Assembly: GCA_003339415.1 (NCBI GenBank)
Contig: PDHQ01000344.1
Location: forward strand, 1 to 33,755
Source of the DNA: Ophiocordyceps camponoti-saundersi (nom. inval.)
Taxonomy: Eukaryota > Ascomycota > Sordariomycetes > Hypocreales > Ophiocordycipitaceae
Reading direction: 5' to 3'
DNA: 33,755 bases
Positions 9,850 through 23,182 of the stretch are shown here, piece by piece; the stretch's first letter is position 1; every line of letters begins with the position of its first letter. The notes beneath the pieces were generated by a model. It was not told the DNA's origin, searched no databases, and saw only the letters and a list, made by a program, of their open reading frames with translations. Both the position numbers and the translations under genes were made by a program.

Positions 9850-12833
9850 GGTAATAAATATAATAAACCTTTAAGTTTAAAATTATTATAATTTAAAGTA
9901 AAGCTATATTCTAAGTAAAAAATTTTCGCGGTTATAATTAACTTATATAGCGTTACCCTCCCCCTTAAAGCCGCTCCTAGCGCGGCTAGCTATTATTATA
10001 AGATAATAAAGGGAGCGGAGACTATTTATAATATAAGAATAAGGAGTTTATATCTATATTACTATAAGCGTAGAGTTTATAAAATATATAAAAGTAAGCC
10101 GCGCTTTATAAGCTTTATAAAGGGGGCTATAAAGTTTAAAAAGTAAAATATAAAATTATAATAAAAGTTAGTAAACTTAAGAAAATTATAAATACTTTAA
10201 TTATAAGTTAATACTTTTTATTTTAAAATTATAACAACTTTAATAAGGCCCGGTTATATTTTTTTATTAGCGTAAAGAATAAACTTTAAGTATTTAACTT
10301 TTATAACTATAAAGTTATACTTAGTAAGGTTAAGAAAAAGCTTAGCTTAGTAAAAACGCGAGAGTATTATATATACTTTACGTTAATAATTAAATTAAAA
10401 GCTTTTTAAATAAATAAAAATATTATTTAAATATATTATAATAAAGTCCTTTAAAGAATTGCTTAAAGTAATATTAATATAGCGCTAAAATATAATAAGT
10501 ATACTTATAAAACTAAAAAGATAAATAAGGTATTTAAAAAGATTAAATTATACTTAAAAAGCTATAAAGTATTCTTTACCTTTTATAATATAAAGTTTAT
10601 AAAAAGTAATATTAATATTAAGCTTTATAAACTAATAAGTACTAAAGAAGCTATAAAGTATCTTTTTAATAAATAAAAAAAGTAGCGGTTTTACTTTATT
10701 ACTTTATTTAAAATATAATAGTTAATATAAAAACGCTACTTATTACTTAGCTTCTTAGTAAGTAGGATAGGGGTAGCCGCGGATAATAAGCTTATATAAA
10801 TTTACTTTTTATTTATTAAGTTATTTATTTACTTATAAACCTAAAAAAGGTACTTATAAAGTATATTATAAAGCGGCCCTTAGAGTAAAAAAAGTAAGAA
10901 CTTATTAAGCTATTAGTAAAGCTAAATATAATAGTTATAATTATTATAATAAAAGGGTAAGATATTTACCCTCTTTTTATTAAAAAGATTAGTAAAATCT
11001 AACGCTTTAAGGGTAAAGTAAAAGTAATAGCTATAATAAAAGTTTTAATATATAAAATATAAGAGATATTTTATAAGCTAATAGTAAGGAATTAATAACT
11101 AGTTTACTATTAAGATTTATAATAAATAAAAGCTTAAAAGATAAAGCTAAAAATAGCTATAATAAGGTAAATAACTTATTAAAACTTAAAGTATAAGATA
11201 ATTAAACTGCTAATAAAATATATTATAATTTTCCGCTTATTAAAATATAGTTAAATATTAGTATATATAATTTAAAATAAGCTAAGAATTAAGTTTTAAA
11301 TAAAGCTTAAAATTATATATATTATTATAAATAATTACTAGCTATTAATATTAATTATAAAATAGATAAAGTAGTAAATAAGTAAATATAGCTTAAAGTA
11401 TATATATTATTAATAATATATTTATATTATAATATAAACTACTTATAAGTAAAAGAGGAGAGTTTACTTAAGCTAATAATATTATATAAAAAGTTTACTT
11501 ATAATAGCGTAATAATTATAGCTATTATCCGCTTATATAAAAGAAAAAAATATAAAATTTATTAATATAAAAAGAAAAAAGGGAGGTAAGTTTATATTTT
11601 AACTAATATTTATAAAATAATTATTTAATATTTTATAAGCAATATTATTATAAAAGTCCTCCCTTTATAAGAGACTTAATATAAAAGGGATTTATTTTCT
11701 TAGTTTAAGGCGGGATCCTCCTCCTTTTTTATAATATTAGTAAAGCGGATTAAAAAAGCTAAGAGGGGAAAGTTAAGCTTATATTCGCGCGAGAAATAGC
11801 TAGCGCTATTATAGTAAAAATAATAGCTATTAGCGTACTATTTTATAATCTTATTATTAGCTTAAGTTACCTAATAATAAGCCTTATTACTATAGCTATT
11901 TTAGCTATATAAAAAAGGATTATTATATTTATTAAAGCGCAGCTAGGTACTAGCTTAATATATATTAATTATTAAAGTATTTTAAGATAGTTTAAAAGTA
12001 AAAGGTAAAAGTATTTAGCTTTTATTTTTAAAGTAAAATAACTTAATATTAATAATAATAGCGCAGATTCTTATAATAGTCCTAATATACTTAGTTAGGG
12101 GGATATTACGCCTTAAATAGTATTAATAAAAGGCTAGGGTAGAAATATAATAAAAGCGTATAATTTTATTCTTATTAGCTTATTTAATATTATTTACTAA
12201 AGTAAGGTAAGCTTTAAAATAGATAAGGAAATTAAAAAAAAACTTAAAAGCGCTTTATATAAAGTATTTAAGTTTTATTATAGCTATTTAATATTAATAT
12301 AAGTTAGTAAATATAATATTAAGGTAACTTAAAAAGTAATTAAGGTTATATTTATACTTAGTACTTTACTTAAAAAATAAAGCTACCTTAGCCTGAATTA
12401 TATAAAATAAGTATAAGTATAAAAATAGTTATTAGTTATAAGTAATACTAATAAAAGCTTAGTTTGCTTATAGCTTATAAAATATAAAAAACGCTATATT
12501 AGAAAAAAGTCTTTATTATTACTAAATAATAAGCTAAAGGGTAGCGGCTTATAATAAGATTATAATTATTATTACTTAAATAGCTATATAAACTAGTATT
12601 ATTAATATATAAGGTTTTAAAGCTTTATATTAATAGCTTATTATTTTAAAAGCTAGGTAATAGTAGCTTATTAAGTTTTAAGGTTATTTATAATTTAATT
12701 TATTTTATTATAAAAGTCTTATACTCCTTAGCTTTTAAAAAAACTAACTTTCTTAATATAAAATAACTTTAAAAGTTTTAAAATATATATAATCTATATA
12801 CTTAAAATTATAGTTTATATTATAGCTTAAGAA
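9850..12833. other. Highly degraded repeat region, unassigned
   Basis: About 3 kb of RIP-saturated DNA. Short coding-like stretches are visible on the plus strand, but no motif identifies a family. The region ends sharply at the family-A LTR at 12834. It contains a few surviving TpG sites, for example near 12393 and 12465. No terminal repeat pair was found, so I cannot say whether it is one element or several. Confidence 0.45.
10482..10900 (+). pseudogene. Fragment of an unrecognised latent ORF
   Basis: A plus-strand frame that is fully open for about 65 codons (10482 to about 10676) and then broken only by TAA/TAG to about 10900. Composition is Lys/Tyr/Phe-rich but protein-like, for example FTFYNIKFIKSN, KLYKLISTKEAIKYLF and LLSFLVSRIGVAADNKLI. 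Such a length without stops is notable in DNA this AT-rich. It is probably part of a transposase or retroelement protein in the 9850-12833 block. Frames before 10480 and after 10900 could not be joined to it with confidence. Confidence 0.4.
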
Positions 12834-13143
12834 TATATTAAGTAAATAATAATATTAGCGTTATAAATAAAGATTCTAAGCTAAGGAGAAAAGAAAAAAA
12901 AGAGAGAAAAACTCTTATATACGAAATTTTAGTAAAATATATAAGGGCACGTGCTAATAAAGATAGGAGAGGGTATAGTAAAATCTTAGTAAAAAAGCGG
13001 TCTTATTTCCTAGTAATTTCCCTTAAAGTCCGTTCTAAATAATTTTACGATAAGGTTTCTAAGGTTATATAAGTATAGTTAAAAATCCTTAAAAATTATT
13101 ATAAATTTTTAGGGGAAATTCTTATAAAAGCTAATATATAATA
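12834..13143 (-). repeat. LTR of family-A gypsy element, copy 2 (3' LTR of outer copy)
   Basis: 310 bp, aligning end to end with the three other LTR copies. It keeps a CACGTG at 12948-12953 that is lost in copies 3 and 4. The pol remnant on its right (F segment) shows that it is the 3' LTR on the minus strand. Confidence 0.85.
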
Positions 13144-15815
13144 TTACCCCTTAATAAAGGCCTTAATATACTTATAAAAGTTAATAATATTTAGTATAAA
13201 GCTATATATTTAAGGAAATCGCGCTATTTTCTTAATTATTATCCTTATAATTATAATTTATTATAATATTTATAATTTAATATTAAAGATTAATAAGCAG
13301 GCTAGTAATATTAAAGAAATAATTATAAAATTCTTTAAAAGCTATAAGTATATATTAAAAATTCCTAATAAGGTATTATATTTTATTTAAGTTATAACCT
13401 TACTAATAAACTTAATACTTTAACTAATAATATTATTTTATAATATAAAATTAAAAAAGTTAGTTTACTTTCTCTTTTAGTATATTATTAATAATTTTTA
13501 ATTTAAAAAGAAATATCTCTTAGCTAAGTAAAGAATTTATAATAGCTTTTTAAAAAAAATTAATATAAAATAAGTTTATTATCCGATAGCTATTAAGTAA
13601 GTTAAAAATATAGCTATAGCTTTATTTATTAAAGATAATAAAAGAATTTAATTATTAAGTATTAAGTCTTATTATAATTATAGTTATTATAAAACTCTTA
13701 TAGCTAAGAAATACCTAATTACTAATTATAAAATCTACTAAGTAATATTTCTTATTAGCTTATATTTTCTATTTATTCTACGCTTTATTTATAGTAACTT
13801 AAGCTTATTATTATATTTCTTATACTTAGGTAATAAGTTTATAAGCTATAATAATAAGGCTTAAAGTATTTAAAGTATTTTAAAAGCTAGGGACTAAGAG
13901 GGGGTTTTATATATCTTTTTTAAAAGTAATTATAAATAGCGATATATTAATTAATATATATTAAAAGGAGTTATATATACAATTTAAGGCGGGAAGGAAA
14001 ATACTTTAATTATCCTAATATTTACTTTTATAAAACTATAGCTTTTAGTTTAAATATTAGTTAGTTACCTTTACGCTTCCTTATATTTATAAGTATAAGG
14101 TATTATTATAATAATACTTAATATTAGTTAACTAATTAAGTTTACTAAGAAATCTTAAAATAAATAAGCTAGCGTTATTAATAATTTATATATTTAATAT
14201 ATTAGAAAGATAATAAAAGTATTAGAAATAATATATTATAAGTATTTTTATTATATTATTCTTTTTATTTAATAATATAATAATAATTTAGCTTAGCTTA
14301 TAAATAAAAGTTTAAATATAATTATATTTAAAATTATCTTTTAATATTATTTTTTTATTATAAGCTATATACTTTTATATAAAAGTTAGAATTAGTAAAA
14401 AGGTATAGTAAACTTAGAGTTTTATCTTATAGCGTTTTATTTTTTTAATATTTATAATAATTATAAATATATAAGTAAATATCTTATTTTATTTTAAGCT
14501 AATAATAATTTTATTAGAGTCTTTAAATAGTTTTATTTTATTTATTATAAATAAAGATAGCTAGCTTATATATATTTTAAATTAAGGTAATATAAAGGAA
14601 GAATCGATTTTAACTATTTTACTTAAGTATTATAAAGAGATCCCTATAAAATTTAAAGTTTTAGCTTATATTTTTCTTTTAAATTAATTATACTAACTTC
14701 GCTCCTAATAAAATAAAGTTTTTTATAAGGTAAATTAAGGTAATTATAAGAGTTAAGGTTAGGGCTTTAAATTTAAAGCTTTCTAAAAGAATTATTATAA
14801 GCGTTCTTTTTTCTTTCTTATAAGCTTTTATAATAAGAAGCTTAGCTATCTTATATAAAAGAGCGTTAGTAGCTATATTTAGCTATCTAAGTTAGTATAG
14901 AAAATAAATATTAAATTAAATAAGGAAATTAAATTATTAAACTTAGTAAATAAAAAATAATCTTTTTATTATAAAATAAACTAAAGCTTTATAATTTATT
15001 ATTATATTAAACTTTTACTTAAGTAATTCTAAGTAAAAATACTTAAGGCTTTATATAATAATAAGGAGTTTTTAATTTTAAATTAAGTATATATATTTAG
15101 CTAAGTTTATTATTTTTAAGAAAAAGCTTATAAGTTTTTATATTTAATTATTTTACTATTACTATTAAAATATATTAGTAATAATACTCTAAGAAGCGTT
15201 AGTCTTAAAGTATATTAGAAGTTTTAAGTAAAAGAAAATAAAAACTAGGGCTTATATAGCTAGTTTTTTTATCTTATTAAAAGCTTCTTTTTACTTTAAT
15301 CTAAGTTTAAAAGTAATATTTTTCTTTAAAAGATAATTTAAAAGCTTAGCGGCGGTATTAATATAGTAATAAAAAATTTAAATAAAGTTATAAAATCTTA
15401 TAAATACTTAAATAGCTTTATAATTACAAAAATTTTAAACTTTTAATTTTAAAATACTTATATTTTATAAAAGTTTACGCTTATCCCTTAACTTATATAT
15501 AATATTATACTAAAATAGTTAGCTTTTATAATATTAGATTTCGATTTTTAAAATTTTTTTTATAAGTTTACTTAATATAAGCGCTAGAATACTTCCTAAT
15601 ATTCTTTCTAATATTTTTTTCTTCGCTATTTAAGTAAATTAATATATTATTAGTATATATATTTATATAATAATTAAAAAGATTATAAAATTAAATATTA
15701 ATAAAATTTTAAAATTAAATAAGCTTTATTTTAAAGCTAAATAAAAAAATAAGCTAGTAGAATATATTAAATTTTATATAAAAAACTATAAAGTATTTAA
15801 AATTAAAATTAAGAT
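13144..15815 (-). pseudogene. Family-A pol 3' half (RT C-terminus, RNase H, presumed integrase), outer copy
   Basis: Read on the minus strand from 15815 leftwards. The catalytic RT box aligns with YxDD but now reads Y-T-N-N (15646-15657), followed by ILIYLNSEEKNIRKN; both catalytic Asp codons are Asn, as TGAY to TAAY would give. Downstream come KRSFN-type RT thumb/connection sequence and RNase H, with FKTNAS in place of the expected T-D-A-S block at about 15190-15207 (Asp to Asn) and LLKQKFNIIINYKALVYFII further on. The region 14700-13144 (segment F) must hold the integrase by position in Ty3/gypsy order, but I could not recognise its zinc finger or catalytic acidic residues. About 2.7 kb, homologous to 16148-17755 plus 25673-26744. 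Confidence 0.8.
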
Positions 15816-15837
15816 AGAGATTATTATAGCATAGAAA

Positions 15838-16147
15838 TATATTAAGTAAATAATAATATTAGCACTATAAATAAAGATTCTAAGCTAAGGAGAAAAGAAG
15901 AAAAAAAGAGAGAAACTCCTATAAGCGAAATCTTAGTAAAATATTTAAGGGTATATATTAGTAAATATAGAAGAGGGTATAGTAAAATCTAATAAAGAAG
16001 TAGTTATATTTTCTAGTAATTTCCTCTAAAGTCCTGTTTAAGTAATTTTATAATAAGGTTTCTAAAGTTATATAAATATAGTTAAAGATTCTAGGAAATT
16101 TTTAGGAAATATCTAAAGGAAATTTTTATAAAAGCTAGCGCGTAATA
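15838..16147 (-). repeat. LTR of family-A gypsy element, copy 3 (3' LTR of inner copy)
   Basis: 310 bp. Starts TATATTAAG and ends GCGCGTAATA on the plus strand. It is more heavily RIPped than copies 1 and 2: the CACGTG site found there is replaced by TATATA-like sequence. Confidence 0.85.
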
Positions 16148-17755
16148 TTACTCCCTAATAAAAGCCTTAATATACTTATTAAAGCTAGTAATATCTAGTA
16201 TAAAGCTATATATTTAGGGAAATTACGCTATTATTTTAATTATTATTCTTATAATTATAATTTATTATAGCAGCTTTAATTTAGCGTTAAAAATTAATAA
16301 GTAAGCTAGCGGTATAAGGAAAGTAATTATAAAATTCTTTAAAAGCTATTAGTATATATTAGAAATTCTTAGTAAAATATTATATCTTATCTAAGTTATA
16401 ATTACGCTAGTAAACTTAATATTTTTACTAATAATATTATCTTATAATATAAGATTAAAAGACTTAGTTTACCTCTTATTTTAGTATATTATTAATAATT
16501 TCTAGTTTAGTAAGAGGTAGCTTTTAGCTAAGTAAAAGATTTATAATAGCTTTTAAAAAACAGTTAGTATAAAAAAAGTTTATTATCTAATAGCTATTTT
16601 AGAAGTTAAAGATATAATTATAACCTTATTCTTTAAAAATTATAATAGGACTTAATAATTAAGTATTAAGTCTTATTATAAGTATAATTATTATAAAACC
16701 CTTATAGCTAAGAAATACCTAATTATTAACCGTAAAGTTTATTAAGCGGTATTTCTTATTAGCTTATATTTTCTATTTACTATACGCTATATTATAGTAA
16801 CTTAAGCTTATTATTATATTTCTTATATTTAGGTAATAAGTTTATAAGCTATAATAATAAGGCTTAAGGCGTTTTAAGTATTTTAAGGGCTAGGGACTAA
16901 GAAGGGATTTTATATATCTTTTCTAAAAGCTATTATAAATAGCGCTATATTAATTAATATATACTAAGAGGAGTTATATATAAAGTCTAAAGCGGGAAGG
17001 AAAGTATTTTAATTATCTTAAACGCTTACTTATATAAAATTATAGCTTTTAGTTTAGGAATAAATTAATTACTTTTACGCTTCCTTATATTTATAAGTAT
17101 AGGGCGCTATTATAATAATATTAAATATTAATTAATTAATTAATTTTACTAAAACATCTTAAGATAAATAAGCTAATATTATTAGTAATTTATATATCTA
17201 ATATATAGAAAAAATAATAAAAGTATTAGAAATAGTATCTTATAAATACTTTTACTATATTATTTTTTTACTTAGTAATATAATAATAATTTAGCTTAGC
17301 TTATAGATAAAGGTTAAAATATAATTATATCTAAAGCGGTTTTCTAATATTACTTTCCTATTATAAGCTATATACTCTTATATAAAAGTTAAAACCGGTA
17401 AAGAAATATAGTAAACTTAAAGTTTTATTTTATAACATTTTATTCCTTTAATATTTATAATAGTTATAAATATATTAGTAAATATTTTACTTTATTTTAA
17501 GCTAATAATAGGTTTATTAAAATATTTTAATTATTTTATTTTATTTATTATAAGCGAAGATAGCTAATTTATATATATTTTAAATTAAAAGGAAGAATCG
17601 CTCTTAATTATTTTTTTAAGTATTATTAGGAGATCCTTATAAAATCTAAAGTTCTAATTCGCGTTTTTTTCTTAAATTAGTTATATTAACTCTGCCCCTA
17701 ATAAGATAGAGTTTTCTATAAAGCGGATAAGGGCGATTATAAAAGTTAAGGTTAG
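16148..17755 (-). pseudogene. Family-A pol 3' end (presumed integrase), inner copy
   Basis: Homologous along its length to 13144-14750 of the outer copy. By position, between RNase H and the 3' LTR of a Ty3/gypsy element, this should encode integrase. I could not locate the HHCC finger or the D,D-35-E residues in the RIPped sequence, so the assignment rests on element architecture. The homology stops exactly at the GTTAG duplication (17751-17755) where element B begins and resumes at 25668. Confidence 0.65.
17751..17755 (+). repeat. Target-site duplication of element B (left)
   Basis: GTTAG, directly preceding the TATTAAG start of the 301-bp terminal repeat. It matches GTTAG at 25668-25672. 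Confidence 0.85.
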
Positions 17756-18056
17756 TATTAAGTAGTCTTTACACGTACGTATAAGTAAGAGAAAGCAAAG
17801 GTAACCTAAATTAAGTATAATTAGAGATAGATACCTTTCCTTTATCGTACGAGGAAGAGCGGCTATATAGCTAAATAATACTCTACTTTTATACCCTTCT
17901 TTTTCTTATCTAAGCTACCTCCTACCTCCTAAGTCGTACGAGGCACGACTTAGGTAGTAATATATATTTTATTAGAGGCTTCCTTATATCTATACTATCC
18001 TCTATATATATATCGTATAGTAAATATAAAGGGGTATAAAAAGATAATATCTAATA
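17756..18056 (+). repeat. Element B terminal direct repeat (LTR), left
   Basis: 301 bp, the same length as the right copy. In the parts compared, differences are transitions of the RIP type in both copies (for example GCAAAGG here versus GTAAAAG there). Retains a few CpA sites (ACACGTACG at 17771-17779; GGCACGAC around 17942). Confidence 0.9.
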
Positions 18057-18476
18057 TTCGACTTTTTCTTTTTATAAAAAGATATACTAAATAAAAAGGT
18101 ATTATATAAAGAAAAAACTCTATTTTCCTAAAAGGTAAATATTTCTAAAGAAAAATAATTATATAATATTAAATAAGTATATAATCGAAAAAAATCTCTA
18201 AAAGTAAATAACGCTTATAATATTATAATAAAAAAAAATAAAGAAAATAAGCTATTAGCTAAAAAATAAAAGTTAGGTTATTATATAATTTAACTTATAA
18301 TATATTTTTATTAAGTTTTACTATAAAAGTCTCTTATAGTTATAATATTAAGAAAAATAGGTAGAAAACTAACTTTCTATAATTTTATATTAAAAATATT
18401 AAAAAAATATTACGAAAAATAGGAATTAAAAATCGGATTTTGCCGCCTCTTACCGCCTTTAAAGGGGTATAAAAAC

Positions 18477-18536
18477 CCCTCCTCGCTCCCTCTCTCTCTC
18501 TCTTTTTCTTTTCCTTTTTTCTTTTTTTCTTCTTTA
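18477..18536 (+). repeat. Polypyrimidine (CT)n tract
   Basis: About 60 bases of C/T, including uninterrupted TCTCTCTCTCTCTC, just upstream of the long latent frame. Such tracts are common in promoters and 5' UTRs of filamentous fungi. It could be part of element B's leader. Confidence 0.6.
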
Positions 18537-18541
18537 AGCTA

Positions 18542-21500
18542 ATCGATAAAGATAACGATAATAACTAAAAAGATCTTTAATAAAAATTAATAAATTATAT
18601 AATATACTTAAGTTATTTTTATTAATAATTATTAATTATATAATATACCTTCCTATCCTAATAGCGTTATAGCTTATTAACCTAAGTTTTACTAAGTTTA
18701 TATACCTTATAATAAGGAGGATAACTAGCGCTTTATATAATAAATATCCTTAAATATAAAAAAGAAAAGTTTAGCTATTATATAATAGTAATATTAATAA
18801 GAGAATAGTAAGCAGAGATCCGATTAGTAATTATATTATTATTCGATATCTTTATCCGCCTTAATAATATTTAAGATTTTAAGCGTATTAAAGCTATTAT
18901 TATCTAACGCCTAAGTTATTTTTTAGTAATTTTACTTATAAGTTATAATAAAGTAATAATAAAACTATATTATATTTACGCTAAAAATCCTTACTTATTT
19001 AATATATATTAAATAAATAATAATAAGGCTTATATTACTTATATATAGCGGTCTTATATAATAAGATACTTTTTTATATAATAAGGCTAAGCGTTATAAA
19101 CTTTTAAGCTAGTACCTTATATTTTAGTAACTACTCTTATTAAATTACCTAATAGCTAGCGGCGGGGATAGGTAATAGTAATACTAGGCGAAGCGCCTCC
19201 TAACGCGGAGGAGTATATTACTATTTTAGATAACGAGTAGTAAGGGGCGGGGGTAGAAAAGAAGTAATAGTAAGGTTAGATAATAAGGAAAAAAGAAAAG
19301 AAAAAAAATTAAAGGAAAAGAAAAAAAATTAAGTATTTAAGACTTATAGCTTTACTTTTTTAAAAATTAAGCGTAAAGGTTAGACGATACCCGGAAAGAA
19401 TTAATAGTAATTTTCGTATAAAAATAATAGAAAAAAAACGTAAAAATATAAAAAAAATTAGAAAGTAAGGATAGAGAGTTAGATAAAGTAAAGATATAAA
19501 AAAGAAAAAAGTATAAGTCTTATATAACTTAGGTAAGTTATTAAATAATAGCTTTAATTTATAATTTATAAGAATTTATAAAAATAAGGGTTAATAAGGC
19601 TAAGTTAAGGCTATTTTTAATATAAGCGTTAGCTAAATTATTCTTACTATTACTTTATTATATTTCTAAAATTTTCTTACGCTTATATAATTTATAAATA
19701 ATTATAATATTAATTATTAGCTATTTTTCTATTATTAAGCTAAGCTTTACTAAGTAGTTATATAATAAATATAAGTTTATATAAAAAATAAGGGGGATTA
19801 AAGGCGTGCTTAGGGATTATATAATAGCTTAAATAATTAAGTAAAAGGCTAGGCTAATATTAACGCTATTTACTATATTATAAAATTCGCTTATTAGGAT
19901 ACTTTAAGTAACCTTTTTATATTTTATAAAGGTTTAGTAAAAGATATTACCTTATATAATAAATAAGTTAAAAGACTAGTTTTCCTTACTAAGGATAATT
20001 AAGGTGCTAAGCTATAAGGTAAGGTCTCTATTATTTACGAATAATATATTCGTAAAAATAAATAGTTTCGTATAAGATAAGTTAAGCGGAATAAACTATA
20101 GACCGCGGGTAATATTATTAATCTGCTACTAAATACGTTTATTAAGGGCTAAAATATCTTACGAGGAAGGATTAGTTACTTAAGCGGCTACCGTAAAGTT
20201 ATACGATACCTCCGGTTAATAAGTAAAAGTAATATATACTCCTTAGGCTCGCTAGCTAATAAAGTCCGATAAGGTAATATTAGCAGTTAAGTTAATAATA
20301 TAAAGGCCTTTTACCTATCTTTTCTATATAAGAATAATATCGTATAATTTACGCGTAATATAACTATTATTAAAGTTAATAGATAAGCTATTAGTAAGGA
20401 ATATTTTAGGCTTCGTATAAAGCTCTGCTTATTTTAACTTATTTTCCTTAAGTTTAGAGAATATATTAAACGTAAAAAAGAATATATTATTTATTTATAA
20501 GCTTATTATTCCGAATAAGTTAGGGCTAGCTATTATAAATAAAAGATATAGATTATACGATAAGGGCGTTATATAAAAGTTTATATAATAATAATTATAA
20601 TATATCTTAAACTAATATAATCTTAATTTTACTAGCTTATATAGTAGCTTCTTAATATATAAAAGAGTATAAGGTAAATATTAATCCTATAATTTTTTAG
20701 GAAGGTACGCGTATATCGTACGACTTAAAAGATTAATAAACTATATATACGCTTACGTAATATCTTATAATTTGCCTTAGTAGTTATATAACTTTATAAA
20801 GGTAAGTTTAAGGGTAAGAAAGAGGCGCTATAATATATATAGAATTATAGGTAATTATATAAGGATTTCTTTTTTACCGTTATCTTTATAGCCCTAAATA
20901 ACTAAGCGGGACTTTTTATAAAAGCTATCGTTTAAGTTTTTTATTTCTTATATAAAACGCGTTTTAAAAATATATCTTATAAAGTCCGAGGAAAAGTTAT
21001 ATTAGATAAAGGTAAAGACTTCCTATATAAAGAGGGTATTAATTTCCTTATAGTTAGAGGCCTTAAATAGTCGTCCTAAAATAGTAATAATACCCTATTA
21101 TTATAATTATACGGTAAGTATATAGTTATCTTTTTTCTTTATAATAACGAATATAAAGGGAAAAGCTTTATATAAGTTTTTATTATATAGAGGTATAATT
21201 AGGATTTTAAACTATATTATTTTCTTTATAAGTATAGTAAGGAGGGAGCGGAGATAAGGTTTAACTTATATTATATAAAATCTAATTAGTCTTATAAAAA
21301 GTTTAAGGATAATATCTTAGCTATCGAAACTAGAAATATAGAAAAAACCTTACTATTTATCCTTTTTACGCTAAATAAGAACTTCGCTTTAAAAAGGAAA
21401 TAATAAAATATTATATAAGTTAAGTCCGTTTTAGGTATAAAGAGCGTATAAAATGTCCGCTTAAGCTTTAATTTATTATACTTATTTTATAGCGCGCTAA

Positions 21501-22740
21501 ATCGCTCGGGCTCTTATAATAATATTAGGAGCTAAGGGTAAGTTATACGAAATATAAGGGTAAGCGCTAAAAACGAGAAATATTAAGATAAGGCTATCTA
21601 GTCTAGCTATATCGTTAATAGCCTTAATAGCTATTTAAAAGATAGTTACGTTATTAATCTTAATATTAATTTCCTATCGTAAAATATTATACGCCCGCCT
21701 AAGAGGGGCGTATATATATTTAACCTTACCGATCGCTTTATATATTTTAATAAGCACTTCTTTATATATAGTACTAAGTAATTTCGCGTTTATATAAAAC
21801 TTTAAAAAGGAAAAGTTAGTCCCGGCGTTATAAGAGATAATATCTAATAAGCCTTAGTATATATAAATTTAATATTTATATAAGGCGTTTTAAGTATTTA
21901 TCGCCGATATATTTTATATAAAGGCGGCGGCTTAGAAAGATATAGCTTTATTAATAGCGTATAGGACTAGCTTACTATTAAGGTAAAAAATTTTAATAAC
22001 TAGCGAGTAGTTAAAGTTATAATTATTTTTAAAGGAGAATTTAAATCGCCGAGGTTTTAAGTTATACGATTAGTATTAATAATATAAATATTAGATTAAC
22101 TTAAGGGCTATAGGGGTTATATCCGAAAAACTAGCTTTTTTTAATAAGTTATAAAGCTATTATATATAAGAGTAGCTAAAATATTAGTAAAGCTATTATA
22201 ACTTTTATTCTATATAGTATAATATAAATTCTTACTTTAAGATATTAAAAAATAGATATCCCTATTTTCTAATAATAGGAATTATTATACTATTATATTA
22301 TATAATAATATCCCTTATATTATTATAAAAAGTATAAAGGTAGTTAGTATTTTTAAGATAAAAAAAGAATAGGGTAGAAATATTAAGAATATAGTAAAGG
22401 ACTTTGCTAAGGGGGTTTTATACGATAATAGTTTTAATTAGCTTAGTAAGTTTTAAAAAGCTAAAATAAATTATATTCTTAGTTAGGGTTTAGTTAATAG
22501 TTATATAAGAGTATTCTTAGATATAGGCTTCTACTTATAGTTTACTTACGGTTAAGATTTATATAGCTCCTATATCTTAAAGCTCGCCTTAATATATTAT
22601 ATAATATATATCGGAAAAGAGGAATTATTTTACGGAAACTACTAGGGCTTTTAATTAGTAAATATATATATATATTATATTACTCTAATAACTTATATAG
22701 GTATCTAAGTATATAATCGTTTAATAGAGAGGAAAAACCG
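18542..22740 (+). pseudogene. Element B long latent ORF (about 1,400 codons), family unknown
   Basis: A single plus-strand frame runs about 4.2 kb with no frameshift or intron. Every interruption I read is TAA or TAG. Checked points in the same frame include 19082, 19991, 21302, 22001, 22622 and 22640. N-terminal part: VPYILVTTLIKLPN then VILGEAPPNAEEYITILDNE (19105-19240). A Lys/Arg-rich segment follows at 19260-19520. The middle includes SKSNIYSLGSLANKVR and FTRNITIIKVNRQAISKEYF (20220-20430). The C-terminal third includes RPPKRGVYIFNLTDRFIYFN and RGYIRKTSFF (21680-22140). I do not recognise a gag-pol polyprotein: no zinc knuckle, protease, YxDD or RNase H block was seen. The Lys-rich, Tyr-rich composition is partly a RIP effect. 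It could be a very divergent polyprotein or a captured gene. Confidence 0.65.
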
Positions 22741-23029
22741 GAGTGCCCGGGGGAAAACCCCTTACTTAATATATTCGGCTAGCTTATAAGCTAATTATAT
22801 TATATCAGAAAGCTTAATCGTTATAGGAAATATCCGAAATTACGCCGGTCCTAAGCGAGAGGTACCTATACTTCTTATCGCACGTTTTATCTAAATTCTA
22901 AGTAATTCTAGTATATATATTAGTAGATATTATAGCGAAGATATATTACTTCGTAATCGTACTTTATTACCGGATTATAATTACTATTAAAGGGGACCTA
23001 TTCCTCTAATAACTTATATTATTTAACTA
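22741..23029. other. Spacer inside element B
   Basis: No frame or known signal beyond the GC-rich palindrome-like CCCGGGGGAAAACCCC around 22747-22763. Mildly RIPped, with a few CpA sites left (near 22805 and 22882). Confidence 0.4.
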
Positions 23030-23165
23030 TACCCTTACCCCGCGCCTTACCTTACCTAAGCCTCGGCCAGGTTACTACTCTTACCGAGGGAGGGAAAGAG
23101 CCCGGTAAGGTTACTACTCCTGCCGGGGTTATGCCGGGGTCGGACCGTACCCCGGCTATATAGTT
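23030..23165. repeat. GC-rich RIP-poor island with direct repeats and hairpins
   Basis: The 12-mer AGGTTACTACTC occurs at 23069-23080 and 23108-23119 (period 39). Hairpins: CCTCGG (23061-23066) with CCGAGG (23084-23089), and GCCGGGGT (23133-23140) with ACCCCGGC (23149-23156). Another GCCGGGGT lies at 23122-23129. CpA and TpG survive here, unlike in the surrounding kilobases. No frame seen. It sits directly downstream (plus side) of the minus-strand tRNA-like gene's 3' end. Confidence 0.65.
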
Positions 23166-23182
23166 AGGGTAAAAAATACCCG

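Noticed and set aside
18542..22740. Assignment of the element B frame to a Starship captain (DUF3435), a Helitron helicase or a Copia polyprotein
   Set aside because: I compared remembered motif patterns of these families with the latent frame and found no convincing match, so no family is claimed.
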